NCBI GenBank assembly: GCA_012519285.1 | Contig: JAAYQN010000058.1 | Coordinates: 1 to 34,628 of the forward strand | DNA from: Clostridiales bacterium | GTDB lineage: Bacteria > Bacillota > Clostridia > Christensenellales > HGM11417 | Length of the DNA stretch: 34,628 nucleotides | Reading direction: 5' to 3' | Shown here: piece by piece, positions 23,479 to 31,834 of the stretch | How the letters are laid out: each line of letters opens with the position of its first letter | How positions within the stretch are numbered: position 1 is the stretch's first letter | Notes under the pieces: generated by a model | What the model saw: the letters and a program-made list of their open reading frames with translations, nothing else | Database searches by the model: none | Told to the model about the DNA's origin: nothing | Made by a program: the position numbers and the translations under genes

Positions 23479-24155
23479 CGAATATTGAAACGCTTAAGCA
23501 AAACGTTGAAAAGGTCAGGCAGAATATAGCTCAGGCTTGCGGCGAGGCCGACGTCCGCCCCGAAGATATCGTCATCATCGCCGCCACCAAGACAGTGGAC
23601 ACCGGCAGAATGAGCATGCTCAAGGACCTGGAGATACACATCTGCGGGGAGAACCGCGCCCAGGAGCTTATGGAAAAATATGGGAAAGTGGACACCGAAT
23701 GGCACTTTATAGGCAGGCTGCAAACTAATAAAGTCAAATACATCATTGACAAGGTAACGCTAATACACTCCCTCGACAGGGTCAAGCTGGCGCGCGAGAT
23801 ACAGCGGCAATGTGTGCGCTTCGGCATAGCCATGGACTGCCTCATTGAGGTCAACATCGGCGAGGAAGGCAGCAAGGGCGGCGTGTCAAAGGAGGAGGTT
23901 GAGGATTTTTACGAGCAGGTTAGCCAGAATTTTCCAAGTATAAAGATATGCGGTCTCATGGCCGTGATGCCCATAGGCGCCCCTGAAAAATTATATTTGC
24001 AAATGCGGGATATTTATGATAAAATGAAAGCGCGGCACGAGGGCATAAAGTACCTTTCCATGGGAATGTCAGACGATTACGCTACAGCCATAAAGCACGG
24101 GGCCAACATGGTGAGGCTGGGCAGGGTGCTCTTCGGCGAGAGGGTTTACAGATAA
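23475..24155 (+). CDS. yggS: PLP-binding homeostasis protein (YggS/YlmE/PROSC family)
   Basis: This alanine-racemase-like barrel binds pyridoxal phosphate and keeps vitamin B6 pools in balance without known catalysis. PLP Lys is in VIIAATKTV. GENRAQEL, WHFIGRLQTNKVKYI, VNIGEEGSKGGV, GLMAVMP and LSMGMSDDYATAIKHGANMVRLG all match the family. ATG 23475 overlaps the previous stop (ATGA) and gives a normal N-terminus. ATG 23466 is possible and adds three residues; neither has a clear ribosome-binding site. sepF follows, as in most Firmicutes. Confidence 0.93.
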   Translation: MTNIETLKQNVEKVRQNIAQACGEADVRPEDIVIIAATKTVDTGRMSMLKDLEIHICGENRAQELMEKYGKVDTEWHFIGRLQTNKVKYIIDKVTLIHSLDRVKLAREIQRQCVRFGIAMDCLIEVNIGEEGSKGGVSKEEVEDFYEQVSQNFPSIKICGLMAVMPIGAPEKLYLQMRDIYDKMKARHEGIKYLSMGMSDDYATAIKHGANMVRLGRVLFGERVYR

Positions 24156-24193
24156 AGCCGCGCGAATACATAAGTAAAAACCTCGAGGTTGCC

Positions 24194-24583
24194 ATGGGTT
24201 TTTTTGAGAGGATTCTAAAGGGAATAGATTACCAGAAAGACGAGAGGAAAGAGAGGGAATTTCCCCGCCCCGCTCCGTACGCGCCCAAGAAGTTTTCAGG
24301 CTACACCGCGCAGGAATACTACGAGAGCGAGGGCGGAAAGGCCAAAAACTTTCTAATGTTTTCTCCCGCCTCATACGACGACGTAGAGATAATTATTGAC
24401 CATCTGAAAAACCACGAGGCCGTGATCATAAACTTAAGGGACATAAAGAGCGTCATAGCGCAGCGCATTCTCGACTTCCTGAGTGGCGCAATCTATTCGC
24501 TCGACGGCAGCATTCAGCCTATCGAAAACGGGCTCTTTTTGTTAACTCCGGGCGGCGTGGGAATCTTGCAGAAAAAGGAATGA
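24194..24583 (+). CDS. sepF: Cell division protein SepF
   Basis: SepF bundles FtsZ filaments at the division site and tethers them to the membrane. The 129-residue protein starts with the amphipathic membrane-binding segment MGFFERILKGI. A charged Pro-rich linker follows, then the DUF552 core (SYDDVEIIIDHLKNHEAVIINL, RILDFLSGAIYSLDGSI, and the closing NGLFLLTPGGVGI). CGAGGTTG is the ribosome-binding site. In Bacillus ylmG, ylmH, divIVA and ileS lie between sepF and lspA; here lspA follows after three bases. Confidence 0.96.
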   Translation: MGFFERILKGIDYQKDERKEREFPRPAPYAPKKFSGYTAQEYYESEGGKAKNFLMFSPASYDDVEIIIDHLKNHEAVIINLRDIKSVIAQRILDFLSGAIYSLDGSIQPIENGLFLLTPGGVGILQKKE

Positions 24584-24586
24584 TTG

Positions 24587-25153
24587 ATGACTAAAAAGCG
24601 AATACATTTCCTGATGGAAGCCATCGTGATAGCCGCCATAATCGTGTCTGATTTGCTCTTGAAAGCTTATGCCGAAGATAACCTGGATAACCTGGTCGGG
24701 CGGACGGTGCCATTGATAAGCGGCCTTTTAAGCATGACATACGTGCAGAACAGGGGCGCGGCCTTTGGGATCTTTCAGGGCGGCAGGCCTTTTTTTATTG
24801 TAATCACGATAATTGCCTTCTTCATCTTCTTTTTCCTACTCTATAAGAAGAGGGATGGGCATTTTCTCTTTCGCTTTTCGCTTTCGCTCATAATCGGGGG
24901 GACGGCGGGCAACTTCGCCGACAGGGTAAAGCTGGGCTACATGCGCGATATGCTGAACTTTGATTTCATCGAGTTTCCCGTGTTCAACATAGCCGATGCC
25001 GCCTTGACGGTGGGGGCGACGCTGATCTGCATCTATTTTTTGTTTGTCTATAAAGAGCCCGGGCGTATCGGCGCGGGCGATGGGCTCGCAGATGGCTCGG
25101 CGAAAGCGGATGGCGAAGGCGATGGCGCCGCTCCGGGGGAGAGCGGGAAGTAG
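24587..25153 (+). CDS. lspA: Lipoprotein signal peptidase with an unusual C-terminal tail
   Basis: This aspartic membrane protease cleaves prolipoprotein signal peptides. Four hydrophobic segments are visible in 188 residues. Conserved blocks are VQNRGAAFGIF, GGTAGNFADRV with catalytic D112, and FPVFNIADAAL with catalytic D137. After residue 160 there is a roughly 28-residue Gly/Ala/Asp/Glu-rich tail (GAGDGLADGSAKADGEGDG) not typical of the family. It is encoded by a low-complexity stretch and is probably a disordered cytoplasmic extension. ATG 24587 is preferred over TTG 24584. rluD starts one base after the stop. Confidence 0.95.
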   Translation: MTKKRIHFLMEAIVIAAIIVSDLLLKAYAEDNLDNLVGRTVPLISGLLSMTYVQNRGAAFGIFQGGRPFFIVITIIAFFIFFFLLYKKRDGHFLFRFSLSLIIGGTAGNFADRVKLGYMRDMLNFDFIEFPVFNIADAALTVGATLICIYFLFVYKEPGRIGAGDGLADGSAKADGEGDGAAPGESGK

Positions 25154-25154
25154 A

Positions 25155-26057
25155 ATGGAAAAGCAAGTTATAATAGTTGACGAGGACGACAGGGAGAGGA
25201 TAGACTCTTACCTTGCCGAAAAGCTAGAAAACGTTTCCCGAAGCATGGTGCAAAAGCACATCGCCTCGGGGAACGTGCTTTTAAACGGCAAACAGGTAAA
25301 GCCCCGCCAACTGGTTTCGGCAGGCGACATCATCGAGGTTACCATCCCAGAGCCTCAGCCCTGCGAAATCCTTCCCGAGAATATCCCGCTCGACATAATT
25401 TATCAGGACGAATACATTGCCGTAATAAACAAGCAGGCGGGCCTCTCCGTGCATCCCGCAAACGGCGTATATTCGGGCACGCTGGTTAACGCCCTGCTCT
25501 ACCAAATAAAGGATTTGAGCTCGATAGGCGGGGTGGTAAGGCCGGGCATAGTGCACAGGATAGACAAGAACACCACGGGGCTTTTGGTGGTCGCAAAGAA
25601 CGACGAGGCGCATATAAGCTTAAGCCGCCAGATAGCCGAAAAGAGCTGCCGCAGGATATACAGGGGGATAACCGAGGGCGTCATAAAGCAGGACAGCGGG
25701 GCCATAATTGCCCCCATCGGCAGGAGCCCTTCCGACAGGAAGAAGATGGCGGTGGTGCATTCGGGAAAATACGCCGAGACCCACTATAAGGTGCTGCAGC
25801 GCTTTAAGGAAAACACTTACGCCGAATTTGAGCTGAAAAGCGGCAGAACGCACCAGATAAGGGTTCACTTAAGGCACATAGGTCATCCCATAGTGGGCGA
25901 CGAGGTGTACGGCTATTCCAAGCAAAGGTTTAAGCTAAACTCGCACCTGCTTCATGCCTACAAGCTCATCTTAAGGCACCCAAAGAGCGGGCAGCTTATG
26001 GAATTTACCGCGCCGCTGCCCGAGGAATTTGAGAAAATTCTATCAATTTTGCGATAA
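25155..26057 (+). CDS. rluD: Large-subunit pseudouridine synthase, RluD/RluA family
   Basis: The 300-residue protein has an N-terminal S4 domain (residues about 12-62: RIDSYLAEKLENVSRSMVQ) and the RluA-type catalytic domain. The active-site Asp is D137 in HRIDKNTTGLLVVAK. RRIYRGITEGV, PIGRSPSDRKKMAV and the SGRTHQIRVHLRHIGHPIVGD block follow. The start ATG follows the lspA stop by one base; earlier in-frame starts lie in lspA. In Bacillus the homologue ylyB also sits between lspA and pyrR. Its exact rRNA or tRNA sites cannot be told from sequence. Confidence 0.95.
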   Translation: MEKQVIIVDEDDRERIDSYLAEKLENVSRSMVQKHIASGNVLLNGKQVKPRQLVSAGDIIEVTIPEPQPCEILPENIPLDIIYQDEYIAVINKQAGLSVHPANGVYSGTLVNALLYQIKDLSSIGGVVRPGIVHRIDKNTTGLLVVAKNDEAHISLSRQIAEKSCRRIYRGITEGVIKQDSGAIIAPIGRSPSDRKKMAVVHSGKYAETHYKVLQRFKENTYAEFELKSGRTHQIRVHLRHIGHPIVGDEVYGYSKQRFKLNSHLLHAYKLILRHPKSGQLMEFTAPLPEEFEKILSILR

Positions 26058-26060
26058 CGC

Positions 26061-26089
26061 TTTACACGCGCGCAAAATTGTGATAAAAT
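26061..26089 (+). promoter_or_regulatory. Promoter of the pyrimidine operon
   Basis: TTTACA (26061-26066) and TAAAAT (26084-26089) are spaced by 17 bases, and TG at 26081-26082 makes an extended -10. The expected start is near 26096, just upstream of the PyrR-binding hairpin. Confidence 0.7.
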
Positions 26090-26101
26090 AAGCTCGAAAA
26101 A

Positions 26102-26194
26102 AATATCTTTAAATTTGGTACAGTGAGACCAGCAAGATATTCATAATTAGTCATACTCGGAACAAATCTTGCTGCCTCGCAGCAGGATTTTTTT
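26102..26194 (+). promoter_or_regulatory. PyrR-type transcription attenuator of the pyr operon
   Basis: Three mutually exclusive hairpins can be drawn. The anti-antiterminator pairs AATATCTT (26102-26109) with AAGATATT (26134-26141). An upper stem TGGT/ACCA carries the loop ACAGTGAG (26120-26127), which is the place where PyrR-UMP binds in Bacillus leaders. The antiterminator pairs CAGCAAGAT (26130-26138) with ATCTTGCTG (26166-26174). The terminator pairs AAATCTTGCTGC with GCAGCAGGATTT (26164-26190) and is followed by T4. High UMP would stabilise the first hairpin and so permit termination. pyrR follows downstream. Confidence 0.85.
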
Positions 26195-26317
26195 GTATAT
26201 GAAACCACCAGCTGTGCTGATGGTTCCAAAAAGCTTTAGTATGAATAGAAAAGAATATTCTCCTTTGGTAAAATAAAGTGGATTCCGCAACCGCACTTTG
26301 AAATGGAAGGAGGATAT

Positions 26318-26380
26318 ATGAAGCTGGTAACATGCCCCAAGGGGGCTGGCACAAGTCGCCCGCTAAGCGGGCGGTCCTGA
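26318..26380 (+). CDS. Possible 20-residue leader peptide upstream of pyrR
   Basis: An excellent ribosome-binding site (GGAAGGAGG) precedes ATG 26318, which opens a 20-codon frame ending at TGA 26378, 19 bases before pyrR. The peptide is [20 protein letters not shown] and resembles nothing I recognise. The last codons cover a perfect hairpin, CGCCCGC-TAA-GCGGGCG. It could be a regulatory upstream frame, or chance; the strong binding site is the main support. The stretch 26195-26317 also holds an imperfect hairpin (GAAACCACCAGC / GCTGATGGTTCC) at 26199-26227 and no gene. Confidence 0.4.
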   Translation: MKLVTCPKGAGTSRPLSGRS

Positions 26381-26399
26381 CTGCACAAAGGGGGATAAC

Positions 26400-26939
26400 A
26401 TGAATTTTAAGGCAAAGATATTTTCTGAAGACGAGGTGAAAAGGGCGATAGCCAGGATTTCCCATCAGATACTCGAGCACAACAAGGGCGCCGAGGACAC
26501 GGTGCTGGTGGGCATAAGGACGAGGGGCGTGCCCCTTGCCAAGATGATCGCCCAAAACCTCAGGAGGTTCGAGAACTTGGATGTTCCCGCGGGCATTTTG
26601 GACATCACCCTCTACCGCGACGACCTTTCTTTAAAGAGCGAGCACCCCGTGATTAACGGCAGCGACATTCCGTTTAACATCGAGGGCAAAAACGTCATCT
26701 TGGTCGACGACGTGCTGTTTACGGGAAGGACCGTTAGGGCGGCGATTGATGCCATCATGGATTTGGGAAGGCCCAAGACAATTCAGCTCGCGGTGCTGAT
26801 TGACCGCGGCCACAGGGAACTTCCCATCCGCGCCGACTACATCGGCAAGAATCTTCCCACCTCAAGGAACGAGATCGTCTCGGTAAAGGTCGCGGAAATT
26901 GACGGCGATACAGGCGTCGACCTCTACACTCTCTTATAA
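26400..26939 (+). CDS. pyrR: PyrR: pyr operon attenuation regulator / uracil phosphoribosyltransferase
   Basis: The 179-residue protein is the RNA-binding regulator that senses UMP and causes termination in pyr leaders; many homologues also have uracil phosphoribosyltransferase activity. The PRPP-binding motif [18 protein letters not shown] is clear. [22 protein letters not shown] and [22 protein letters not shown] are family hallmarks. GGGGGATAAC precedes the ATG. The upstream attenuator is its expected target. Confidence 0.97.
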   Translation: MNFKAKIFSEDEVKRAIARISHQILEHNKGAEDTVLVGIRTRGVPLAKMIAQNLRRFENLDVPAGILDITLYRDDLSLKSEHPVINGSDIPFNIEGKNVILVDDVLFTGRTVRAAIDAIMDLGRPKTIQLAVLIDRGHRELPIRADYIGKNLPTSRNEIVSVKVAEIDGDTGVDLYTLL

Positions 26940-26965
26940 GGGCAGTTTATCTGCTCTATTTTTTT
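26939..26965 (+). terminator. Hairpin with U tract between pyrR and pyrB
   Basis: AGGGCAG (26939-26945) pairs with CTGCTCT (26951-26957), including one G-U pair, around TTTAT. It is followed by A then seven Ts. It begins in the pyrR stop codon and ends 14 bases before the pyrB start. I see no antiterminator or PyrR loop next to it, so it probably gives constant partial termination and raises PyrR relative to the enzymes. Confidence 0.6.
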
Positions 26966-26979
26966 AAATGGGGGAAGTT

Positions 26980-27903
26980 ATGTTGAAGAGAAAGGATTTG
27001 CTCGGAATAAAGGAGCTCGAGCGGGGCGAGATAGAGGAAATCTTAAACACCGCAGTCGAGATGAAGAAGATCTTAAAGCAGAACGTAAAGAAGGTGCCCC
27101 ACCTGCAAAACAAGTCGGTGGTAATCCTCTTTCACGAGAACAGCACCCGCACGAGGATGTCCTTCGAGCTTGCCGCAAAGTTTATGTCGGCTTCTGCGAG
27201 CAACATAAGTATCGCCACAAGCAGCGTCCAAAAGGGCGAAACCCTGATAGATACGGGAAAGACGCTCGACGCGTTAATGACCGACATCATCGTGATAAGG
27301 CACAGCGCCGCGGGCGCCCCGCACCTTCTTGCCCGACACGTGAGGGCGGGCGTGATAAACGCGGGCGACGGCATGAACGAGCATCCCACTCAGGCGCTGC
27401 TCGACATGTTTACTATGAGGGAAAGGTTCGGCCAGATTGAAGGGCTCACCGTCGGCATTTACGGAGACATTCTTCACAGCAGAGTGGCGCGCAGCAACAT
27501 CTACGGCCTCAATAAAATGGGGGCAAAGGTTAAGGTATTCGGTCCCGAGACGCTTCTTCCCTCAGGGCTGGAGAGGCTCGGCGTCAAAAAGGCGGGCTCG
27601 ATGGAAGAGCTTATAGAGGGAAGCGACGTGGTCATGGGGCTCAGGATACAGCTTGAGAGGCAAAAGAAGGGCCTTTTTCCGAGCATAAGGGAATACGCCA
27701 GGTATTACGGCTTTACGCCGGAGAGGACCAGGCTGTTAAAAAAGCAGGCGCTGGTGATGCACCCTGGCCCGGTCAACAGGGGGGTGGAGATAACGACGCC
27801 GGTTTTGGAGCTTTCCCAGAGCGTAATAAATGAGCAAGTGACCAACGGAGTGGCGGTGAGGATGGCGCTACTTTTCTTGCTCACGAGAGGTATAAGGCCA
27901 TGA
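26980..27903 (+). CDS. pyrB: Aspartate carbamoyltransferase catalytic subunit
   Basis: It condenses carbamoyl phosphate with aspartate, the first committed step of pyrimidine synthesis. The 307-residue protein has the carbamoyl-phosphate site [15 protein letters not shown], the [12 protein letters not shown] block, [14 protein letters not shown] and [15 protein letters not shown] 26980 has GGGGGAAG upstream; an in-frame ATG at 26968 lies in front of that site. No pyrI gene is present, as is usual for the class without a regulatory chain. pyrC overlaps its end by four bases. Confidence 0.97.
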   Translation: MLKRKDLLGIKELERGEIEEILNTAVEMKKILKQNVKKVPHLQNKSVVILFHENSTRTRMSFELAAKFMSASASNISIATSSVQKGETLIDTGKTLDALMTDIIVIRHSAAGAPHLLARHVRAGVINAGDGMNEHPTQALLDMFTMRERFGQIEGLTVGIYGDILHSRVARSNIYGLNKMGAKVKVFGPETLLPSGLERLGVKKAGSMEELIEGSDVVMGLRIQLERQKKGLFPSIREYARYYGFTPERTRLLKKQALVMHPGPVNRGVEITTPVLELSQSVINEQVTNGVAVRMALLFLLTRGIRP

Positions 27904-29189
27904 GGATAGCGATAAAGGGATGTAAGATATTCGACAGGGGCGACTCAAAGTTCGACATAATCATAGAGGAGGACAGGATAAAGCAAATCCTGCCGTCCGT
28001 AGGGGCGAATTATTCGGGCTTTACGGAAATTGAGGCAGGCGGGCTGGTAGCGCTGCCTGGCCTTTTCGACATTCATTGCCACCTGAGAGAGCCCGGCTAC
28101 GAGTACAAGGAGGGCATAGAGAGCGGCACTAAGGCTGCTGCGAGGGGAGGCTTTACCTCGGTGGCGTGCATGTCCAACACCATGCCTCCTGCTGATACAG
28201 CCTCTGTAATAAGGTATATAATTGAGAGGGCGGGGCAATATGGCTACTGCAAGGTGTACCCAATAGCGTGTATAACTAAGGGACAAAAGGGGGAGGAACT
28301 CGCGGAGTTTGGCGACCTCAAGGAAGCGGGCGCGGTGGCATTTTCCGACGACGGGCTGCCGGTGGAAAATCCCCTTATCATGAGAAACGCCCTGCTCTAC
28401 GCCAAGTCCCACGGCGCACTTATTATCTCCCATTGCGAGGACAAGCGCCTTTCCGACGACGGCTGCGCCAACGAGGGGTATAACGCCACCATAGCGGGCA
28501 TTAAAGGCATCCCCGCCGCCGCTGAAGAGGTAATGGTGGCAAGGGACGTCATTTTAGCTGCCAGCTTAAACGCCAGGCTTCACATAGCGCACGTGAGCAC
28601 AAAGGGCAGCGTGGAGATAATAAGGCAGGCAAAGAAAAATGGCGTAAAGGTCACCTGCGAGACCTGCCCCCATTACTTTGCCGCGGACGACAGCCTGATT
28701 TTGGATTATAACGCTAACGCCAAGGTAAACCCTCCGCTCAGGGGAAGGGAAGACGTCGAGGCGGTGATAGAGGGGATAAAGGACGGCACCATAGACGCCA
28801 TCGCAACCGACCATGCGCCCCACCATGTCGACGACAAAAACGTGGAGTTTTGCAACGCCGCAAACGGCATAAGCGGGCTGGAGACGGCGCTTTCCCTGTC
28901 GTACACCCATCTGGTAAAGGCGGGGCACATCGCGCTTTCAAGGCTGGCTCAACTGATGAGCGCTGCCCCCGCGAGGATTTTAGGGTTGGAGCCGAGAGAG
29001 CTAAGTGATGGCAGAAGGGCTGATATCGCCCTCGTGGATTTTGAAAGTAGCTTCGTCATCGACAGTTCGCAATTTCTGTCAAAGGGAAAGAATACGCCGT
29101 TTAATGGGCAAAAGGTTTATGGTGCCGTCGCTTGCACGATAAACGAAGGCAGGATAGTTTATCAAGATATCATGTGCCAAGGCAGATAA
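27900..29189 (+). CDS. pyrC: Dihydroorotase (class I)
   Basis: This zinc amidohydrolase cyclises carbamoyl-aspartate to dihydroorotate. The 429-residue protein has the metal-binding [15 protein letters not shown], the SNTMPPAD substrate region, the ISHCED and [10 protein letters not shown] histidines, and the catalytic Asp in ATDHAPHH. The C-terminal [24 protein letters not shown] is typical of class I. The ATG overlaps the pyrB stop (ATGA). Confidence 0.97.
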   Translation: MRIAIKGCKIFDRGDSKFDIIIEEDRIKQILPSVGANYSGFTEIEAGGLVALPGLFDIHCHLREPGYEYKEGIESGTKAAARGGFTSVACMSNTMPPADTASVIRYIIERAGQYGYCKVYPIACITKGQKGEELAEFGDLKEAGAVAFSDDGLPVENPLIMRNALLYAKSHGALIISHCEDKRLSDDGCANEGYNATIAGIKGIPAAAEEVMVARDVILAASLNARLHIAHVSTKGSVEIIRQAKKNGVKVTCETCPHYFAADDSLILDYNANAKVNPPLRGREDVEAVIEGIKDGTIDAIATDHAPHHVDDKNVEFCNAANGISGLETALSLSYTHLVKAGHIALSRLAQLMSAAPARILGLEPRELSDGRRADIALVDFESSFVIDSSQFLSKGKNTPFNGQKVYGAVACTINEGRIVYQDIMCQGR

Positions 29190-29201
29190 GGAGGGGTAGC
29201 A

Positions 29202-30125
29202 GTGGAGCTTGCAATTGACGCGCTTATATCCAAGATAGAAGAGCTTGACAATCCAACCTGCGTGGGCCTGGATACCTGTATCGAATACCTTCCCCAAAAG
29301 TGGCAGGAAAAGTGCGGGAACTTTGAGGACGCGGGAAGGTATATCAGGGATTTCAATTTGGGCATAATAGACGCGGTAGCAGGCATAGTTCCCTGCGTTA
29401 AGGTGCAGATCGCGTGTTACGAGATGTACGGCGCAGAGGGGATGAGGGCTTTTGCAGATACGATAAGCTATGCGAGGCAAAAGGGGCTTATCGCAATAGC
29501 CGACGCGAAGCGCAACGATATAGGCGGCACCGCGAGGTGTTACAGCGCAGCATTCTTGGGAAGGGCGAAGCTCTATGGCAAGGAGCTGCCCACCTTCGAG
29601 AGCGATTTTCTGACCGTAAACGCTTACCTGGGCTCTGACGGGGTAAAGCCCTTTCTTGAGGACGTGGGGCGATACAATAAGGGAATATTCATTTTGGTAA
29701 AGACATCCAACCCCGCGAGCGGGGAGCTTCAGGACAGAAAGCTCGAGGACGGGAGAACCCTTTTCGAGGCGGTGGGAGACTACGTCATGGAGTGGGGGAA
29801 GCCTTTTATGGGCAAGTACGGCTATTCCAGCGTAGGCGCTGTGGTGGGCTGTACCCACAGGGAGCAGGCGGAGAGCTTGAGGAAAAGGCTTAGGGGTTTG
29901 TTCTTCTTAATCCCCGGCTACGGCGCCCAGGGCGGCAAGGCTGAGGACATCGCCGTGTGCTTTGACGAGCTTGGCAGGGGCGGTATAGTCAACTCCTCGC
30001 GTGCCATTTTGACTGCCCACAAAAACAGGTTTGCGGGCATGGGCTTTGACGAGGCGGCGAGGGAGGCTGCACTGCTGATGAAAGAAGACCTGACAAGGGC
30101 TATAAGGGGCAAGGCAAATGGTTGA
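29202..30125 (+). CDS. pyrF: Orotidine 5'-phosphate decarboxylase (type 2)
   Basis: It decarboxylates OMP to UMP. The 307-residue length and the catalytic motif IADAKRNDIGGTA mark the longer type-2 family rather than the roughly 240-residue Bacillus type. CVGLDTCIEYLP, VKVQIACYEMYG, LTVNAYLGSDGVKPFL and FLIPGYGAQGG support this. The start is GTG 29202 behind GGAGGGG. The pyrK start overlaps the end by eight bases. Confidence 0.96.
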   Translation: MELAIDALISKIEELDNPTCVGLDTCIEYLPQKWQEKCGNFEDAGRYIRDFNLGIIDAVAGIVPCVKVQIACYEMYGAEGMRAFADTISYARQKGLIAIADAKRNDIGGTARCYSAAFLGRAKLYGKELPTFESDFLTVNAYLGSDGVKPFLEDVGRYNKGIFILVKTSNPASGELQDRKLEDGRTLFEAVGDYVMEWGKPFMGKYGYSSVGAVVGCTHREQAESLRKRLRGLFFLIPGYGAQGGKAEDIAVCFDELGRGGIVNSSRAILTAHKNRFAGMGFDEAAREAALLMKEDLTRAIRGKANG

Positions 30126-30900
30126 GGAATCTTTTACGGTAATGGACAACATTAAACTGTGCGAGGGCGTTTATAAGATGACCCTCATGCCGAGCTCCGG
30201 CTACGCGCAGAGCATAAAATGCGGGCAGTTTATGGCCGTCGAGGTGCCCTGCAGGCAGGACTCCTTGCTAAAACGCCCTTTCGCCATTTACAACTACGAT
30301 GAAGAGAAAAGGCAAATATCCTTTTGCTACAAGGTAGTGGGAAAGGGCACGGAGCACCTTTCGAGAGTTGAAAAAGGCCAGGCGCTCAGGGGGGCGTATC
30401 CCTTGGGCAATGGGTTTAAGATAGACGAAGGGCAAAAAAGGGTAATTCTCGTCGGCGGAGGGGTGGGGATTTTCCCGCTTTATTCCGTATTTAAGGCATA
30501 TCCTGACAAGGTCTTTTATTCTGTAATGGGTTTTAAGGAAAGGTGCGATGTCATTTTGACAAAAGAGTTTGAGGAGAGGTCATCCGAACTGATCCTCTGC
30601 ACGGAGGACGGCAGCATGGGTGAGGCGGGCTTTGTTACCGAAGCCTTGAGGCGCAATATAGAAAGAATTATGCCTGACCTCATGCTCTGCTGCGGGCCGA
30701 GGCCCATGTTAAAGGCGCTTAAAGATGTAATGAGAAATTACCCGCATATCCCCGTCCAGGTTTCCATCGAGGAAAGGATGGCGTGCGGCATAGGAGCCTG
30801 CCTGGTGTGCGCCTGCGCCGTGAGGAAGAACGGCAAAGTGGTAAACAAGCGAGTGTGCAGGGACGGCCCTGTGTTTTCCCTTTACGAGGTGGAGCTGTGA
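30118..30900 (+). CDS. pyrK: Dihydroorotate dehydrogenase electron-transfer subunit
   Basis: PyrK carries FAD and a [2Fe-2S] cluster and passes electrons from PyrD to NAD+. The 260-residue protein has an FAD-binding barrel with LLKRPFAIYNYD, then an NAD-binding domain with VILVGGGVGIFPL and MLCCGPRPMLKAL. The cluster cysteines are C223, C228, C231 and C247 in the order C-x4-C-x2-C-x15-C, following SIEERMACGIGAC. The ATG lies inside the end of pyrF, and the last base of its stop is the first base of pyrD. Confidence 0.96.
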   Translation: MVEESFTVMDNIKLCEGVYKMTLMPSSGYAQSIKCGQFMAVEVPCRQDSLLKRPFAIYNYDEEKRQISFCYKVVGKGTEHLSRVEKGQALRGAYPLGNGFKIDEGQKRVILVGGGVGIFPLYSVFKAYPDKVFYSVMGFKERCDVILTKEFEERSSELILCTEDGSMGEAGFVTEALRRNIERIMPDLMLCCGPRPMLKALKDVMRNYPHIPVQVSIEERMACGIGACLVCACAVRKNGKVVNKRVCRDGPVFSLYEVEL

Positions 30901-31817
30901 TGGCAAACCTGGAAGTTACGTTTTGCGGCAAAAAGTTCAAAAACCCCGTGATAGCGGCGAGCGGTACATTCGGCTTTGGCAGGGAATACGCTGAGGTTTA
31001 CGATATATCGGCGCTTGGCGGCATCGCCACAAAGGGCATCACGTTAAAGAGGAGAGAAGGCAATTCACCTCCGAGGATAGCCGAGACCTATGGCGGCATT
31101 TTGAACAGCGTAGGTCTTCAAAACCCCGGCGTGCGCGAGTTTTTGGAAAAGGAGCTGGGCTTTTTAAAAAGCCACGGTACGGTAGTGATAGTCAACATAG
31201 CGGGCAGCACAGAGGGCGAATACTGCGAGATGGCTCGCCTCATCTCAAGGTCGGAAGCCGACATGATAGAGCTGAACATCTCCTGCCCCAACGTAAAGGA
31301 AGGGGGACTGACTTTCGGCTCGAGGCCGGAGAGCATAGAGAGTATAACCCGCCTGGTCAAGGCAAGTATGGAAGGGGATATGCCCCTTATTGTCAAGCTC
31401 TCCCCCAACGTGGCGTCTATCTCCGAGGTGGCGGTCGCGGCGGAAGAGGGGGGAGCCGACGCCGTAAGCCTTATAAATACCATAACGGGCATGGCGGTCG
31501 ATGTGAGGACGAGGAGGCCGGTCCTCGCAAATATTACAGGAGGGCTCTCAGGACCGTGCATAAAGCCCATAGCTCTGAGGATGGTTTACGAGGCTTACAG
31601 GGCGGTGAAGATTCCAATCATCGGCATGGGTGGCATTATGACCGCGGAGGACGCCGTGGAGTTCATGCTCTGCGGGGCAAGCCTGGTGCAGGTGGGGACG
31701 GCAAACCTGATTCGCCTCGACGCGTGCAAGCGAATAATTGAGGGATTGGAAAAATATTGCCTTGAAAATGGTATTAAAGACATATCCGAGCTGACGGGCT
31801 CGCTGATTACGGAATAG
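30900..31817 (+). CDS. pyrD: Dihydroorotate dehydrogenase catalytic subunit (class 1B)
   Basis: It oxidises dihydroorotate to orotate using FMN and hands electrons to PyrK. The 305-residue protein has NPVIAASGTFGFG, the GGIATKGIT segment, and the catalytic Cys in LNISCPNV. The FMN sites LPLIVKLSPNV, NTITGMAVD, GGLSGPCIKPIAL and IPIIGMGGI are also present. The catalytic Cys and the adjacent pyrK define class 1B (NAD-dependent). The ATG overlaps the pyrK stop (TGATG). The longer frame from 30783 is a shadow within pyrK. Confidence 0.97.
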   Translation: MANLEVTFCGKKFKNPVIAASGTFGFGREYAEVYDISALGGIATKGITLKRREGNSPPRIAETYGGILNSVGLQNPGVREFLEKELGFLKSHGTVVIVNIAGSTEGEYCEMARLISRSEADMIELNISCPNVKEGGLTFGSRPESIESITRLVKASMEGDMPLIVKLSPNVASISEVAVAAEEGGADAVSLINTITGMAVDVRTRRPVLANITGGLSGPCIKPIALRMVYEAYRAVKIPIIGMGGIMTAEDAVEFMLCGASLVQVGTANLIRLDACKRIIEGLEKYCLENGIKDISELTGSLITE

Positions 31818-31834
31818 GAGAAGCGAAGCGATAT

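Noticed and set aside
30783-30899. Long N-terminal extension of PyrD
   Set aside because: It lies entirely inside pyrK in another frame; the ATG overlapping the pyrK stop gives the normal PyrD start.
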